Source: RDYJ01 sp034931405
Lineage (GTDB): Bacteria > Cyanobacteriota > Cyanobacteriia > Cyanobacteriales > Nostocaceae
Length of the DNA: 64,000 nucleotides
Assembly: GCF_034931405.1 (NCBI RefSeq)
Contig: NZ_JAYGHA010000006.1
Coordinates: forward strand, 1-64,000
Direction of reading: 5' to 3'
The notes beneath the pieces were generated by a model. It ran no database searches and was not told the origin of the DNA. It saw only the letters and a program-made list of their open reading frames with translations. Positions within the stretch are counted from its first letter, which is position 1; each line of letters opens with the position of its first letter. Of this stretch, positions 44,173 through 53,771 are shown piece after piece. A program made the position numbers and the translations under genes.

Positions 44173-45696
44173 ATGCAACGAACTGGACGCTCAGTAGTCA
44201 ACTTTGCCACGGGACTTATGTTACAGGTGATGACACTGGGCATAGGTATAATTAGCACTCCCTTATTACTTAGTTGGCTTGGTGATGAACGCTATGGCGC
44301 ATTTCGTGCTGCTAGTGATTGGGGAAGTTATCTCAATCTCCTAGAATTGGGTATTAGTGGTTCATTAATGGCACTGTTAGCAAAAGCGGTGGGAATTGGA
44401 GAACGTCAACAAATCCGCCTCACACTGGCAACAGGAATCAGAGCCTATCTGAAAATTATGATCGTGATGGTATTAGCAGGAGTTGTGCTAGGTGTATTCA
44501 TCACTCGTCTTGTGCCAGTTGAAGGAGTTTTAGTCAGTGAACTACAAAAAGGCTACTGGTTAGGATTCTTCGCTATTTTTTTATTACCATTATCTCCCTT
44601 TCGGCTCTTGGCAGATGCTAGTCAACGCAGCTATTTTGCCAATGTCTTTATCATGTTTCAAAGCCTGTTAATCACTGGTTTGGGACTTCTGCTGGCACGG
44701 GGGGGATTTGGCATTACTGGACAATATATAGCTGCACTTGCTGGCAATATTGGTTTTCAAATTTTGATGTGTTGGGAAGGATTACGTCGCTATCCAGATG
44801 TTTTTTCAGCAGTTAAAGATTATAAAGCTCAAGCTTCCATAGAAAAAAAACTTTGGCAACTCAACTGGTCAACATTTACTCTCAATCTTTCCGGTCGCTT
44901 AGGTTTATTTACTGATAACATTATCATTTCTTATAGCCTTAGTCCGGCAACAGTTGTACCTTTTTTTGTCACCCAACGTTTAGCTGCGCTGGCACAAGGA
45001 CAAATACAAGGTATTGGTAATGCGACTTGGGCAGCTTTAGCTGATCTTTATGCTAAAGGAGAAATAGAAAAGTTTAATGCTCGTTTGCTTGAACTAACGC
45101 GGTTAGTAGCTGTCATGGGTGTAACATTCATGGTGAGTATTGCAGCTTATAACCACCACTTTATTAGATTATGGGTAGGAGAAGACCGCTTTGGTGGTGA
45201 TGGACTGACTCTACTTGCTGCTTCTAATGGATTTTTACTAGGGCTTTTATCGCTTTGGGGTTGGTGTTTTAGTGGAACTGGTCAGCAACCTAAATTAGTG
45301 CGACCTACTACAATTTCTGCTGGTATTAATTTTCTAGCCAGCATTCTCTGTACTCACTTTTTTGGTATTATCGGACCATTATTAGGTACTTTTATTGCAT
45401 TTACAAGTGTTAGTTTGTGGCAGTTACCATTATTAATGCGGGAAGTTTTTGGTACATCTTTAAAACAACTTTTTTTAGCAGTTGTTCAACCTTTAGCAGT
45501 TGGCATTCCTTATGGTTTAGCGGTTTGGTGGATTGCTAAAAACCATATTCCTTGGGGATGGTTAGGATTAACTGCGGAAATGGGTATATCTGCATTTATC
45601 TATCTTGCTGTAGCTTGGTTTTTCGTGTTAAATCAATCTGAGCGTCAGCAGTGGAATGATAGATTAAATATGTTATTGTCCAGATTTCAGCGGTAA
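44173..45696 (+). CDS. Polysaccharide flippase (Wzx/MATE-like oligosaccharide exporter)
   Basis: 507 residues with 12-14 transmembrane helices. The N-terminal GIGIISTPLLLSWLGDERYGAFRA is the polysaccharide-synthesis flippase signature (PF01943-like), and the layout GRLGLFTDNIIISYSLSPA in the middle is typical. It would flip lipid-linked repeat units to the periplasm for polymerisation. The start ATG 44173 lies immediately downstream of the MITE, which may have displaced or supplied regulatory sequence. Last gene of the polysaccharide block. Confidence 0.88.
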   Translation: MQRTGRSVVNFATGLMLQVMTLGIGIISTPLLLSWLGDERYGAFRAASDWGSYLNLLELGISGSLMALLAKAVGIGERQQIRLTLATGIRAYLKIMIVMVLAGVVLGVFITRLVPVEGVLVSELQKGYWLGFFAIFLLPLSPFRLLADASQRSYFANVFIMFQSLLITGLGLLLARGGFGITGQYIAALAGNIGFQILMCWEGLRRYPDVFSAVKDYKAQASIEKKLWQLNWSTFTLNLSGRLGLFTDNIIISYSLSPATVVPFFVTQRLAALAQGQIQGIGNATWAALADLYAKGEIEKFNARLLELTRLVAVMGVTFMVSIAAYNHHFIRLWVGEDRFGGDGLTLLAASNGFLLGLLSLWGWCFSGTGQQPKLVRPTTISAGINFLASILCTHFFGIIGPLLGTFIAFTSVSLWQLPLLMREVFGTSLKQLFLAVVQPLAVGIPYGLAVWWIAKNHIPWGWLGLTAEMGISAFIYLAVAWFFVLNQSERQQWNDRLNMLLSRFQR

Positions 45697-46265
45697 TCTG
45701 ATTTCAAGTTTGTTTTTAGTTCACTCTCCACACCAATACATATTAATGATGTAAATGCTCAAAATAAAGCATCTAGGTTTAGAGAAAGTTGCCACTATTT
45801 GCAGTTACTATCTCTTTAATTGCATATTATATGGTATTTGTTAGATATCTGAGGATAGATAGTATAACCCTTACGGAAGCTGTATTTATGATCAAAGTCA
45901 GACACCACAAGACTTTTCAGCTTCTGACCTTTAAAAATAACTAAGAATCAGAGATTGTGTTGCTTGGTTTACAAAACAACTATTTAGTCAATCTATCTTT
46001 AGATAGAGTTTTTCCTATCTCTTCAGATAGATGAGGTCTAAGAGAAATAAGTTATATCTTCAATTATGAGACATTGATAAGATTTCCTTGAGTGGAAACT
46101 ACATTGTTGTTAAGGCTTTTCCTTGCACAATTGCAGACTACATATTATCCAATTTCTCTGCTCAATCCACCTCTCTTCAAAAGAGGCATTAATGACTTCA
46201 ATTTACCCCTTGATAGTTTCTAATGATTGTAGAAACCATGAGGGGGTATTTTTCATTTTTTCGGA
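45697..46265. other. 569-base intergenic region without a gene
   Basis: AT-rich sequence between the flippase and the convergent TPR protein. It contains small inverted repeats such as ATCTATCTTTAGATAGA near 45998 and a longer imperfect hairpin with T-tracts at 46205-46256. I see no ORF with coding character and no recognisable RNA. Confidence 0.5.
46205..46256 (+). terminator. Candidate intrinsic terminator after the polysaccharide locus
   Basis: ACCCCTTGATAGTTTC (46205-46220) pairs imperfectly with GAAACCATGAGGGGGT (46232-46247) and is followed by TATTTTTCATTTTTT on the + strand. The T-rich flank suits termination of rightward transcription. Confidence 0.5.
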
Positions 46266-48830
46266 CTAACTCTGAATTAATTGTTGAAAGCTTGGTTCTG
46301 TATTGATATCATCAAAATCTATATCTGTTGCAGCATCTTCTTTGTAACTGGGTTTAAGCTCAATTGCTTTTTGCAGATTCTCTACAGCTAATTCAACTTC
46401 TCTTTGCAGTGCATAACAAGCTGCTTTATTATAATAAGCACTAGCATAGTCTGGCTTTATTTCTAGTGCTTTGTCAAAGTTGATAATTGCTTCGTCATCT
46501 CTCCCTAATCTTACCAATGTATAACCGCGTTTATCTAAGATTTTGGGTGAGTCTGGTTGGAATTCTAACGCTTTATCAAAGGATAAAATTGCATCTTCAT
46601 AACGCTCTAATTCTACTAAAGACAAACCACGATTTAACCAAGCTACACCGTCATCAGGTTGAATTTGCGTAGCTTTATCAAAACAGTTAAAGGCTTCTTT
46701 GTGCTTACCTAAATTACCACAAGCCACACCAATATCACACCAAGCTTGATGATAGTCAGGATTGATTTTAATGGCTTTATTATAAGACATAATTGCATCT
46801 TTGTAGCGTTTTAATCTGTTCAGAGTTAAACCGCATTTTAGCCAAGTTTCTGCATCATCAGGATTAATTTTAACGCTTTGTTCATAAATACCTAAAGCAT
46901 CTTCATAGCGTTTTTCTGAAAATAGCATATCGGCTTCTTTGATATAATTATCCGCAGAAACTACTTGTTGTGGTGCTTCTGGTATGGGTTCTGGTAATTT
47001 TTCTAGTTCTGGAGTAGGTTGAGTTTTAATTTCTGCTAACTCTTGCAAAATAGCATCTTTACGTTTTTGAGCATCTATTTGTAATTCTTCAACTTGGTTG
47101 ATAAATTCAGCTTTTAACTTTTGGAGATTTTCTAAGATGCTCAATTTTTGTTGTTGAACGTCAGTTTTAATATCAACAAACTGAGCAGTAAATTCACCGA
47201 TGGAGGTTTCTAAATCATCAATTATTTGCTGTTGACGTTGTTCCGCAGTCTTTTGTAATTTTCCAAGTTGGTTGATAAATTCAGCTTCTGACTTTTGCAA
47301 CTTCTCAAAAATATTCAGTTTGCGTTGTTGAACATCAGTTTTAATATCAGCAAACTCAGCAGTAAATTCACTGGTAGAGGTTTCTAAATCATCAATTATT
47401 TGCTGTTGACGCTGTTGAACAAAATTTTGTAATTCTGATATCTGCTTAATAAATTCAATTTCTAACTTGCGGAGATTTTCAAAAATACTCAATTTTTGTT
47501 TTTGAGCATCGGTTTCAATATCTGATTTTATATTTGAAACCTGAGAATTAAATTCACTGGTGGATGTTTCTAAATCATCAATTATTTGCTGTTGACGCTG
47601 TTGAGTATTATTATGTAATTCTCTAACTTGGTTAATAACTTCAGATTCTAGTTTGTGGAGATTTTCTAATATGCTCAATTTTCGTTGTTGAACATCTTGT
47701 TTTACACCAGCTTGAATATTTAAAACCTGAGCAGTAAATTCATTGCTGGATATTTGTAAATCGTCAATTATTTGCTGTTGATGCTGTTGAGCATTATTCT
47801 GTAATTCTGCAATTTGCTGAGAAAATTCTAACTGTAAGTTAGCCAAACCTGCAAATAAACTATCTTTTTGGCTTTGAGAATCAGTTTGTAATTCAGTAAG
47901 TTGTGATTTAAACACAGTATTTAGATTCTCTAGATTCTTTATAACCACATCTTTTTGATTTTGAGTATCTAATTGAAACTGAGATAATTCAGCCGTAAAT
48001 TCTGACCGAGATTTTAATAAGTTTTCAAAACTCTGCTCTTTTTGCTGTAGAGCTTCTGACTCTATCCCCTGCAGTTGAGATATCAGATGAGAACGAGATT
48101 GTTCAATCTCACTAACAGCGACATCTTTGTGATTTTCAACTTCTAATTTCAGTTTATTTAATTGAGAAATTAGATCAATTTCTAGCTTTTTGACATTTTC
48201 AAGTGTTATTTTTTGTTGTTGAGCAGATAAAGTAACTTGTTCTAATTGAGTATTCAATTTAAATTCTAAACTGCTGATATTTTCTTGAGCAGATTCTACT
48301 TCACGTTCTAATGCTGTTAAAAATTCTTGTTTTGATTTTGGTAAATCCGATAAAAGAATAGATAAATTTTCTTCTTCACCTTGAATTGCTGTTTTTAGTC
48401 TATTAGCTTCCTCTGCTAATTCCTGAGTGATGTTTTGAGATGTTATAATCAAACTTTCAGCATTTTGATTAACAGAAATTAATTGAGTTTGCAACTTTTC
48501 TATTCCTTCTATTTGTTGCATTGCTCGCTCAACAATTTCCCGAATTATAGCTTTACGTAATAGCCATAATGTTGCAATTAAAACTACAGGAAATAAACTT
48601 AAAATAGTTAACCAGATATTGAGCAGGGTATTCGTGCGAGTAAAAGCACGCTCAAAGTCTGACTGTATTTGCTGTTGAGCGCGGTTTTCTTGTCGCAGTC
48701 TAGTTAATTCTTCTCTTTCCTGAGTTGATAATACCTGAGCATTAGCAAAACCCGTTGATATCAACAAGGGTGACAGTAAAATGGCGCTTTTTAAAGCTAA
48801 TTTTGAAAAAATGGGTTTTTTGCTGTTCAT
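46266..48830 (-). CDS. Membrane-anchored coiled-coil protein with internal repeats and C-terminal TPRs
   Basis: 854 residues. An N-terminal signal-like segment (LALKSAILLSPLLISTGFANA) is followed by a transmembrane helix (LNIWLTILSLFPVVLIATLWLL, near 75-97). Then comes a very long Gln/Glu-rich coiled coil (about 100-590) with at least four near-identical units of roughly 58-63 residues, each containing QQQIIDDL(E/Q) and then F-x-A-x-F/V-x-x-I. The last 220 residues are TPR repeats (DNYIKEADMLFSEKRYEDAL, then NPDDAETWLKCGLTLNRLKR and five or more further units). TPRs mediate protein binding; the membrane-spaced coiled coil suggests a scaffold. Exact role unknown. Confidence 0.8.
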   Translation of the reverse strand: MNSKKPIFSKLALKSAILLSPLLISTGFANAQVLSTQEREELTRLRQENRAQQQIQSDFERAFTRTNTLLNIWLTILSLFPVVLIATLWLLRKAIIREIVERAMQQIEGIEKLQTQLISVNQNAESLIITSQNITQELAEEANRLKTAIQGEEENLSILLSDLPKSKQEFLTALEREVESAQENISSLEFKLNTQLEQVTLSAQQQKITLENVKKLEIDLISQLNKLKLEVENHKDVAVSEIEQSRSHLISQLQGIESEALQQKEQSFENLLKSRSEFTAELSQFQLDTQNQKDVVIKNLENLNTVFKSQLTELQTDSQSQKDSLFAGLANLQLEFSQQIAELQNNAQQHQQQIIDDLQISSNEFTAQVLNIQAGVKQDVQQRKLSILENLHKLESEVINQVRELHNNTQQRQQQIIDDLETSTSEFNSQVSNIKSDIETDAQKQKLSIFENLRKLEIEFIKQISELQNFVQQRQQQIIDDLETSTSEFTAEFADIKTDVQQRKLNIFEKLQKSEAEFINQLGKLQKTAEQRQQQIIDDLETSIGEFTAQFVDIKTDVQQQKLSILENLQKLKAEFINQVEELQIDAQKRKDAILQELAEIKTQPTPELEKLPEPIPEAPQQVVSADNYIKEADMLFSEKRYEDALGIYEQSVKINPDDAETWLKCGLTLNRLKRYKDAIMSYNKAIKINPDYHQAWCDIGVACGNLGKHKEAFNCFDKATQIQPDDGVAWLNRGLSLVELERYEDAILSFDKALEFQPDSPKILDKRGYTLVRLGRDDEAIINFDKALEIKPDYASAYYNKAACYALQREVELAVENLQKAIELKPSYKEDAATDIDFDDINTEPSFQQLIQS

Positions 48831-49038
48831 AACACCTTCCCTATCCGTTAGTTAATTTTTGCAGCGGTGTGTCTATATTCCGTCTATCATAGATGATGGA
48901 TATAAGGTTACTGATTTTTAGGGGGGTTGTTTGATATTAGCAGATTTGTGGAGATAAAACGCTCTACCAATAAGCTTGTAACTGTATTGGATAAAGGTGT
49001 ATTAAAATTGTGACTATGGTTGGCTGACAAAAAGTGCG

Positions 49039-49269
49039 TTATTCGTCATTGAGCAAATATTCCAAAATTTCAGGTGTTAACCCTCGTGCTTCTGTTTTTG
49101 CTCCGATTTCATCCATTAATTGATTGAGAGAAACAGATGGTTTGTCTAACAATTCTCTAATGCGTAAGCCTAAGAGTAATTGGATCTTTTTTTGTTCTTC
49201 TTCGGATGATTTGGTGTAAGCCTGTGCTGTAGCAACATCGACAGGAATAGAAATTGTTTGATTTTCCAT
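49039..49269 (-). CDS. Antitoxin-like small protein, apparently without a toxin partner
   Basis: 76 residues: ISIPVDVATAQAYTKSSEEE, a helical middle, and a C-terminal LMDEIGAKTEARGLTPEILE. I recall this family in cyanobacteria as small proteins usually encoded just upstream of PIN-domain or similar toxins. Here no toxin gene follows on the minus strand: the next 200 bases contain nothing and then the TPR gene starts. So it is an orphan, or a degraded pair. Start ATG 49269. Function by analogy only. Confidence 0.55.
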   Translation of the reverse strand: MENQTISIPVDVATAQAYTKSSEEEQKKIQLLLGLRIRELLDKPSVSLNQLMDEIGAKTEARGLTPEILEYLLNDE

Positions 49270-49354
49270 TGTTGATTATGCAGTTTGGTTTACATCGCTG
49301 TAGTTTTATTTTACCATAATTATGTCATGCCAGTAATATCATTAGGATAGAAAT

Positions 49355-49504
49355 ATGAAAAAATCAAAGCAGGAATTTTTAGAAGCTAAAGGTTGGAAAG
49401 TGGGAACAGTTGCAGAATTTTTAGAACTAACTCCAGAAGAAGCAGCTTTAATAGAAATTAAATTAGCACTTAGTCGCAGCAATAAGACAAAGGAAAAATC
49501 TTAA
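49355..49504 (+). pseudogene. Truncated XRE-type antitoxin, 49 residues
   Basis: ATG 49355 to TAA 49504. The translation KSKQEFLEAKGWKVGTVAEF, then LELTPEEAALIEIKLALSRS, matches the N-terminal half of a common cyanobacterial XRE antitoxin, which normally continues into a helix-turn-helix of about 50 residues. Here it ends at NKTKEKS, and no HTH can be read downstream in any forward frame before the methyltransferase gene. It is probably a remnant; expression as a short peptide is possible. Confidence 0.6.
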
Positions 49505-49576
49505 TACCCGGTTGCTGTTAAGTCGGTAATAGTTTAAAATAAATATAATTACCATTTAAAATTTAAAGTAAATTCT

Positions 49577-50515
49577 GTGCTGGATTATATCACTGCTAAT
49601 CTCCCATTGTTTGCGGATTTGGATCGAAAGTTGATAGTGAAAATAGAAGATATTGATAAAGTTGATTTTGAGCAGTCTAATTTTATCATCAATGGAGAAG
49701 CTTTAGATTCTCTGAAAAAACTACCAGATTCATTAGTACAAACGGTTGTTACCAGTCCTCCTTATTATGGTCAGCGTGACTATTGTGCAGAAAAACAAAT
49801 TGGTATTGAAGAAAGTGAAGATGAATATATAAACCGACTTTTAGAAATATTTGATGAAGTCAAAAGAGTATTAAAAGAAGATGGTACACTCTGGTTAAAT
49901 TTAGGTGATAAATATATAGATGGAAATTTAGCAGGTTTACCTTGGAAATTGGCATTAGCACTTAAAGAAAGAGGATGGTTTTTGAGATCAGATATTATTT
50001 GGTATAAACCCAATGCTATGCCATCTTCTGTTAAAAACCGTCCTACGACTGACCATGAATATATATTTTTATTTGCGAAAAATTTAAAGTATTACTATGA
50101 TGCTGATGCTATTCGTGAACCTCATGTAACTTTTTCCGAAAATAGTAAAATGCGGGGTGGAAGAAATCATTTAGGTAAAAAAGGGGGAACTCCAGAACAG
50201 GGAAAAAATGCAGGTAATTCTAATTTACATAATGGTAGATGGGATCAAGCTTTTCATCCTAAAGGGAGAAATAAGCGGACTGTTTGGGAAGTTCCTTTAT
50301 CTAAATTTAGAGATGCACATTTTGCAGTCTTCCCAGAACAATTAATAGAACCATGTATTTTAGCAGGTTCATCTGAAGGAGGAATAGTTCTTGATCCTTT
50401 TTTTGGTGCTGGTACTGTGGGTTTAGTTGCGATGAAGAAAGGACGTAAGTTTATTGGTATTGATATTAATGAAGATTATTGTAAGATTGCAACTAAGCGA
50501 ATTTTCTCAACCTAA
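49577..50515 (+). CDS. Type II DNA methyltransferase (beta-class, N4-cytosine or N6-adenine)
   Basis: 312 residues from a GTG start. The catalytic motif TSPPYYG (59-65) precedes the SAM-binding motif DPFFGAGTVGL (from residue 273), the beta-class order. The TSPPY form is most common in N4-cytosine enzymes, but N6-adenine methylation cannot be excluded. The spacer region between (about 165-235), with a Gly/Asn-rich stretch, is the likely target-recognition region. Its stop codon abuts, base to base, the stop codon of the convergent restriction gene. Target sequence unknown. Confidence 0.88.
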   Translation: MLDYITANLPLFADLDRKLIVKIEDIDKVDFEQSNFIINGEALDSLKKLPDSLVQTVVTSPPYYGQRDYCAEKQIGIEESEDEYINRLLEIFDEVKRVLKEDGTLWLNLGDKYIDGNLAGLPWKLALALKERGWFLRSDIIWYKPNAMPSSVKNRPTTDHEYIFLFAKNLKYYYDADAIREPHVTFSENSKMRGGRNHLGKKGGTPEQGKNAGNSNLHNGRWDQAFHPKGRNKRTVWEVPLSKFRDAHFAVFPEQLIEPCILAGSSEGGIVLDPFFGAGTVGLVAMKKGRKFIGIDINEDYCKIATKRIFST

Positions 50516-51400
50516 TTATTCAATTGATTGAAAAATATGTAGAATTTCTTTGAGTTTATTATTGAGTAAGGGTTCTACTTCAATAATTTGATTTGGGTTT
50601 TTATCAATGTGAATAAAGTCCTGAGATTTCAATGATTCAAAATCTATTTTCCATGCTTCGGCTATGATAATGGGAATACATTTACATCCCTCCTTCTTCG
50701 CTTTTTCAATTGCTTGATTAATATCTCTGGTAAAAAGTAGAGCATGACCACCACCAGTTGTTTCTCTTGTTTTCACTGGAATTAATATTTTTCCGTTATT
50801 TCCTGTAACTGTAACATCATAAGTTTCACCAGCAAGTTTAATTTGAGTTTCCCCAACCGTGAGGTTTATATTATTAAATTTAAATACTTCTTTCAAAGTT
50901 AGCCTAATAATTGCCTCAAATAAAGTTCCTTTTATGGCTCGACGGCTTCCTTCTAAACGCTCCATCATCACTTCACAAATAGGAAACCATTCCCATCTTT
51001 CTGGTTCAGGTAAAATAGTAGATACATATTCACGCACATGATTTATAAGTATTGCTTTACGCTCATTAGCTGTCCCATCAATACTTTTGAGTATTGTTTG
51101 CAACCTTTGTATAGGAGCATCTCTAAAAATCCAACCTAAAAGAAGCCATTTTGCTTTACTTTGAGGATATGGACGAGCAATACCGTCATATAAATTTAAG
51201 TCTTTAGGAATTTTGCGATTAAAATATTTTAGCAAAGTTTCTTGTGCTTTATATGAATCTTTCTCAATAACAAATTCATATAATTCAGGATAATTTTCTG
51301 ATTTTAAAAATTTAATAAAGTCATCGAAAAAAGGTTTATTTGAATTAGCTATGATTGCTAGTTCCTTCAGTCTGATATTGTCAGGAATATTATTCATCAA
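50516..51400 (-). CDS. Probable type II restriction endonuclease
   Basis: 294 residues. Assignment rests mainly on position between a controller-like regulator and a methyltransferase. A candidate PD-(D/E)xK-like core is visible: a helix with GTLFEAIIRLTLKE, then GETYDVTVTGNNGKILIPVK, where Asp of YDV and Lys of PVK would be catalytic; the middle acidic residue is not in the usual place (I-P-V-K). A helical N-terminal half (about 1-165) may bind DNA. It converges on the methyltransferase and overlaps the regulator by 11 bases. Recognition sequence unknown. Confidence 0.7.
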   Translation of the reverse strand: MMNNIPDNIRLKELAIIANSNKPFFDDFIKFLKSENYPELYEFVIEKDSYKAQETLLKYFNRKIPKDLNLYDGIARPYPQSKAKWLLLGWIFRDAPIQRLQTILKSIDGTANERKAILINHVREYVSTILPEPERWEWFPICEVMMERLEGSRRAIKGTLFEAIIRLTLKEVFKFNNINLTVGETQIKLAGETYDVTVTGNNGKILIPVKTRETTGGGHALLFTRDINQAIEKAKKEGCKCIPIIIAEAWKIDFESLKSQDFIHIDKNPNQIIEVEPLLNNKLKEILHIFQSIE

Positions 51401-51614
51401 AAAACTCTTTGGGTGAAATATTTAACGCATCTGCAATTTTATGGATATTCACAAGGCTAATATTTCTTTCTCCACGTTCTACTCCTCCAATATAACTACG
51501 GTCTAAGTTACACAAATGCGCTAATTCTTCTTGAGATAGTTCTAGGTTTTGCCGAATTTGACGTAGCCTACTACCGAATTTTTTTTGAATATTTTTATGA
51601 TCAGGTGTTGTCAT
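51390..51614 (-). CDS. Controller-type (C protein) XRE regulator of the restriction-modification system
   Basis: 74 residues, a single helix-turn-helix: FGSRLRQIRQNLELSQEELA, then LCNLDRSYIGGVERGERNIS and a C-terminal dimerisation helix ending NISPKEFFDE. The size and pattern match C proteins that activate or delay restriction-gene expression until the host DNA is methylated. It lies upstream of and overlaps the endonuclease gene in the same operon, as C-R pairs do. C-box operators upstream of 51614 are expected, but I could not define one. Confidence 0.82.
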   Translation of the reverse strand: MTTPDHKNIQKKFGSRLRQIRQNLELSQEELAHLCNLDRSYIGGVERGERNISLVNIHKIADALNISPKEFFDE

Positions 51615-51746
51615 AAAGATAATTAAAAGCTATTGATGATTTTAAGTCCACGGACTTTAAGTACCATAGTCATTTAAAATCGGGTATGAACCTTTCCCCC
51701 AAACTCACCGTCTACAAAATGACATAGTTTAAAAAGTGCATCAACC

Positions 51747-53771
51747 ATGAAAAACAGACAAAAAAAGGCTTGTCACCAACTCATCAGCATCACCTTACTA
51801 ACCACCTTCCTCACACCCTATTCCGTCACCGCAACCCCACCCAGAAACCCAGATAAAACCGTCAACTGTGAAATTCTCGTTGTGGGTGGTGGACTTTCTG
51901 GAGTTGCGACAGCTTATGAAAGTTTACTTGCAGGAAACACCGTTTGTTTAACAGAAATAACCGACTGGTTAGGTGGACAAATTTCCTCTCAAGGTACATC
52001 TGCATTAGATGAAAGACCAACTCAAAGAGCTAAACAATTCTATTCTCGTGGATATTTGGAATTGCGAAACCGCATTGAACACAAATATGGTAAACTTAAC
52101 CCTGGTGAATGTTGGGTAAGTGACTCCTGTTTTCTTCCCCGTGATGCTCATAATATCATTTCTCAAATGTTAAAAGATGCGGAAAAACAGGGTAGAGGAA
52201 AATTACAATTATTCCCAAATACAGTAATTAAAGATTTACAAATTAGCGAAGATGGTAAAATTATAGATGGTGCGATCGCAATTCAACATCAACCAGCACT
52301 AAACGCACCACCTCTTAATACTTTCACCTTATCGCAAACCATAGAAGACGCTTATAGTTACCAAAACTCATCCCGCTTCAGTAAAAATATAATTCGTTTT
52401 CTTCCCAAACAATCTCAAAAAAATAATAATAAATGGTACGTTATCGACGCAAGTGAAACTGGGGAAATTATCGCTTTAGCAGATGTTCCTTACCGTCTGG
52501 GAATTGATGCGCGTTCCTATCTTGAACCTTCATCTTCTAGCACTACAAACGACCCCTATTGTACCCAAGGTTTTACATACACCTTTGCAATGGAGGCCAC
52601 TAAAGAACCGCAACCCCAAATCATGCCCCCATTTTATAATCAATATGCCCCATATTTTAGTTATGAACTATCAAGATTAGCTAATTTTGATTTAGTTTTC
52701 ACCTATCGTCGTATTTGGAGTCCCCAACAAGGTCAACAAACTAGATTCGGTGGTATTAATTTTACTATTCCCACACCTGGGGATATATCTATGCAAAACT
52801 GGACTTGGGGTAATGACTACCGTCCAGGAACAGCGGAAGATAATCTAATTTATACACGGCAACAATTGCAAGCCACAGGTCAATTACAACCTGGTGGCTG
52901 GATGGGAGGACTGAGAACCGAAACTTTCCGCAAAGGTGAAGAAAATGCTCTCGCTTATTATTACTGGTTAGTTTCGGGAAATACTGACTCTCAACTCGGT
53001 GAAGGTGTGAAACAACCACAACCGAATAACAGATTATTAACAGGTATAAATTCGCCGATGGGAACTGCATCTGGTTTATCAAAATACCCCTATATGCGAG
53101 AAGGAAGACGCATTATTGGCCGTCCCAGTTGGGGACAACCCCAAGGGTTTGGAATTTGGGAAGTTGATATTTCTCGCCGTAATTATAATGATGAGTATTA
53201 TCGGAAAACACTGCCAGCGAATACATATCGTCAGTTAAAAGCGACACTTGCAGGTTTAGAGGCAGCATCAGTAATTAGAGGTGAAGTCAGTCCAGATAAA
53301 GCCATGAAACGCGGTCGTTCCACTATTTTCCCTGATGCTGTAGGTATAGGACATTACGCTATAGATTTTCATCCTTGCATGGAGAAAAGTCCAGCAGAAG
53401 CACCTGGTAATATAGAACGTCCAGGAGAAAGACGCGGTGCTGGTAACGCTTATCCTTTCCAAATTGCCCTCAGAGCGATGATTCCCCAAAAAATTGATAA
53501 TTTATTAGTAGGTGGTAAAAGTATTGCGACCAGTCATATAGCTGCTGCTGCTTATCGGGTACATTCTTTTGAATGGTCTGCGGGTGCTGCTGCGGGAACT
53601 GTGGCTAGTTTTGCACTTAAACAAAATATTGCACCCTATCAGTTAGTTGATGATTTACCGAGATTAGAACCGAAGTTACAGGTTTTACAACGCTTGTTAG
53701 AAGAAAACGGTAATCCTACTGCTTTTCCTGATACTTCTATTTTTAATCAAAATTGGGAAGATTGGCGATAA
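51747..53771 (+). CDS. Secreted FAD-dependent oxidoreductase
   Basis: 674 residues. An N-terminal signal peptide (HQLISITLLTTFLTPYSVTA, cleaved near TATPP) is followed by a FAD-binding Rossmann motif CEILVVGGGLSGVATAYESL and LTEITDWLGGQISSQGTSAL. The C-terminal part closes the FAD fold (IDNLLVGGKSIATSHIAAAA). Proteins of this type are annotated as FAD-dependent oxidoreductases (xanthan-lyase-like in some databases); substrate unknown. Start ATG 51747. It is not operonic with neighbours; the broken antitoxin gene overlaps its 3' end by 19 bases. Confidence 0.82.
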   Translation: MKNRQKKACHQLISITLLTTFLTPYSVTATPPRNPDKTVNCEILVVGGGLSGVATAYESLLAGNTVCLTEITDWLGGQISSQGTSALDERPTQRAKQFYSRGYLELRNRIEHKYGKLNPGECWVSDSCFLPRDAHNIISQMLKDAEKQGRGKLQLFPNTVIKDLQISEDGKIIDGAIAIQHQPALNAPPLNTFTLSQTIEDAYSYQNSSRFSKNIIRFLPKQSQKNNNKWYVIDASETGEIIALADVPYRLGIDARSYLEPSSSSTTNDPYCTQGFTYTFAMEATKEPQPQIMPPFYNQYAPYFSYELSRLANFDLVFTYRRIWSPQQGQQTRFGGINFTIPTPGDISMQNWTWGNDYRPGTAEDNLIYTRQQLQATGQLQPGGWMGGLRTETFRKGEENALAYYYWLVSGNTDSQLGEGVKQPQPNNRLLTGINSPMGTASGLSKYPYMREGRRIIGRPSWGQPQGFGIWEVDISRRNYNDEYYRKTLPANTYRQLKATLAGLEAASVIRGEVSPDKAMKRGRSTIFPDAVGIGHYAIDFHPCMEKSPAEAPGNIERPGERRGAGNAYPFQIALRAMIPQKIDNLLVGGKSIATSHIAAAAYRVHSFEWSAGAAAGTVASFALKQNIAPYQLVDDLPRLEPKLQVLQRLLEENGNPTAFPDTSIFNQNWEDWR

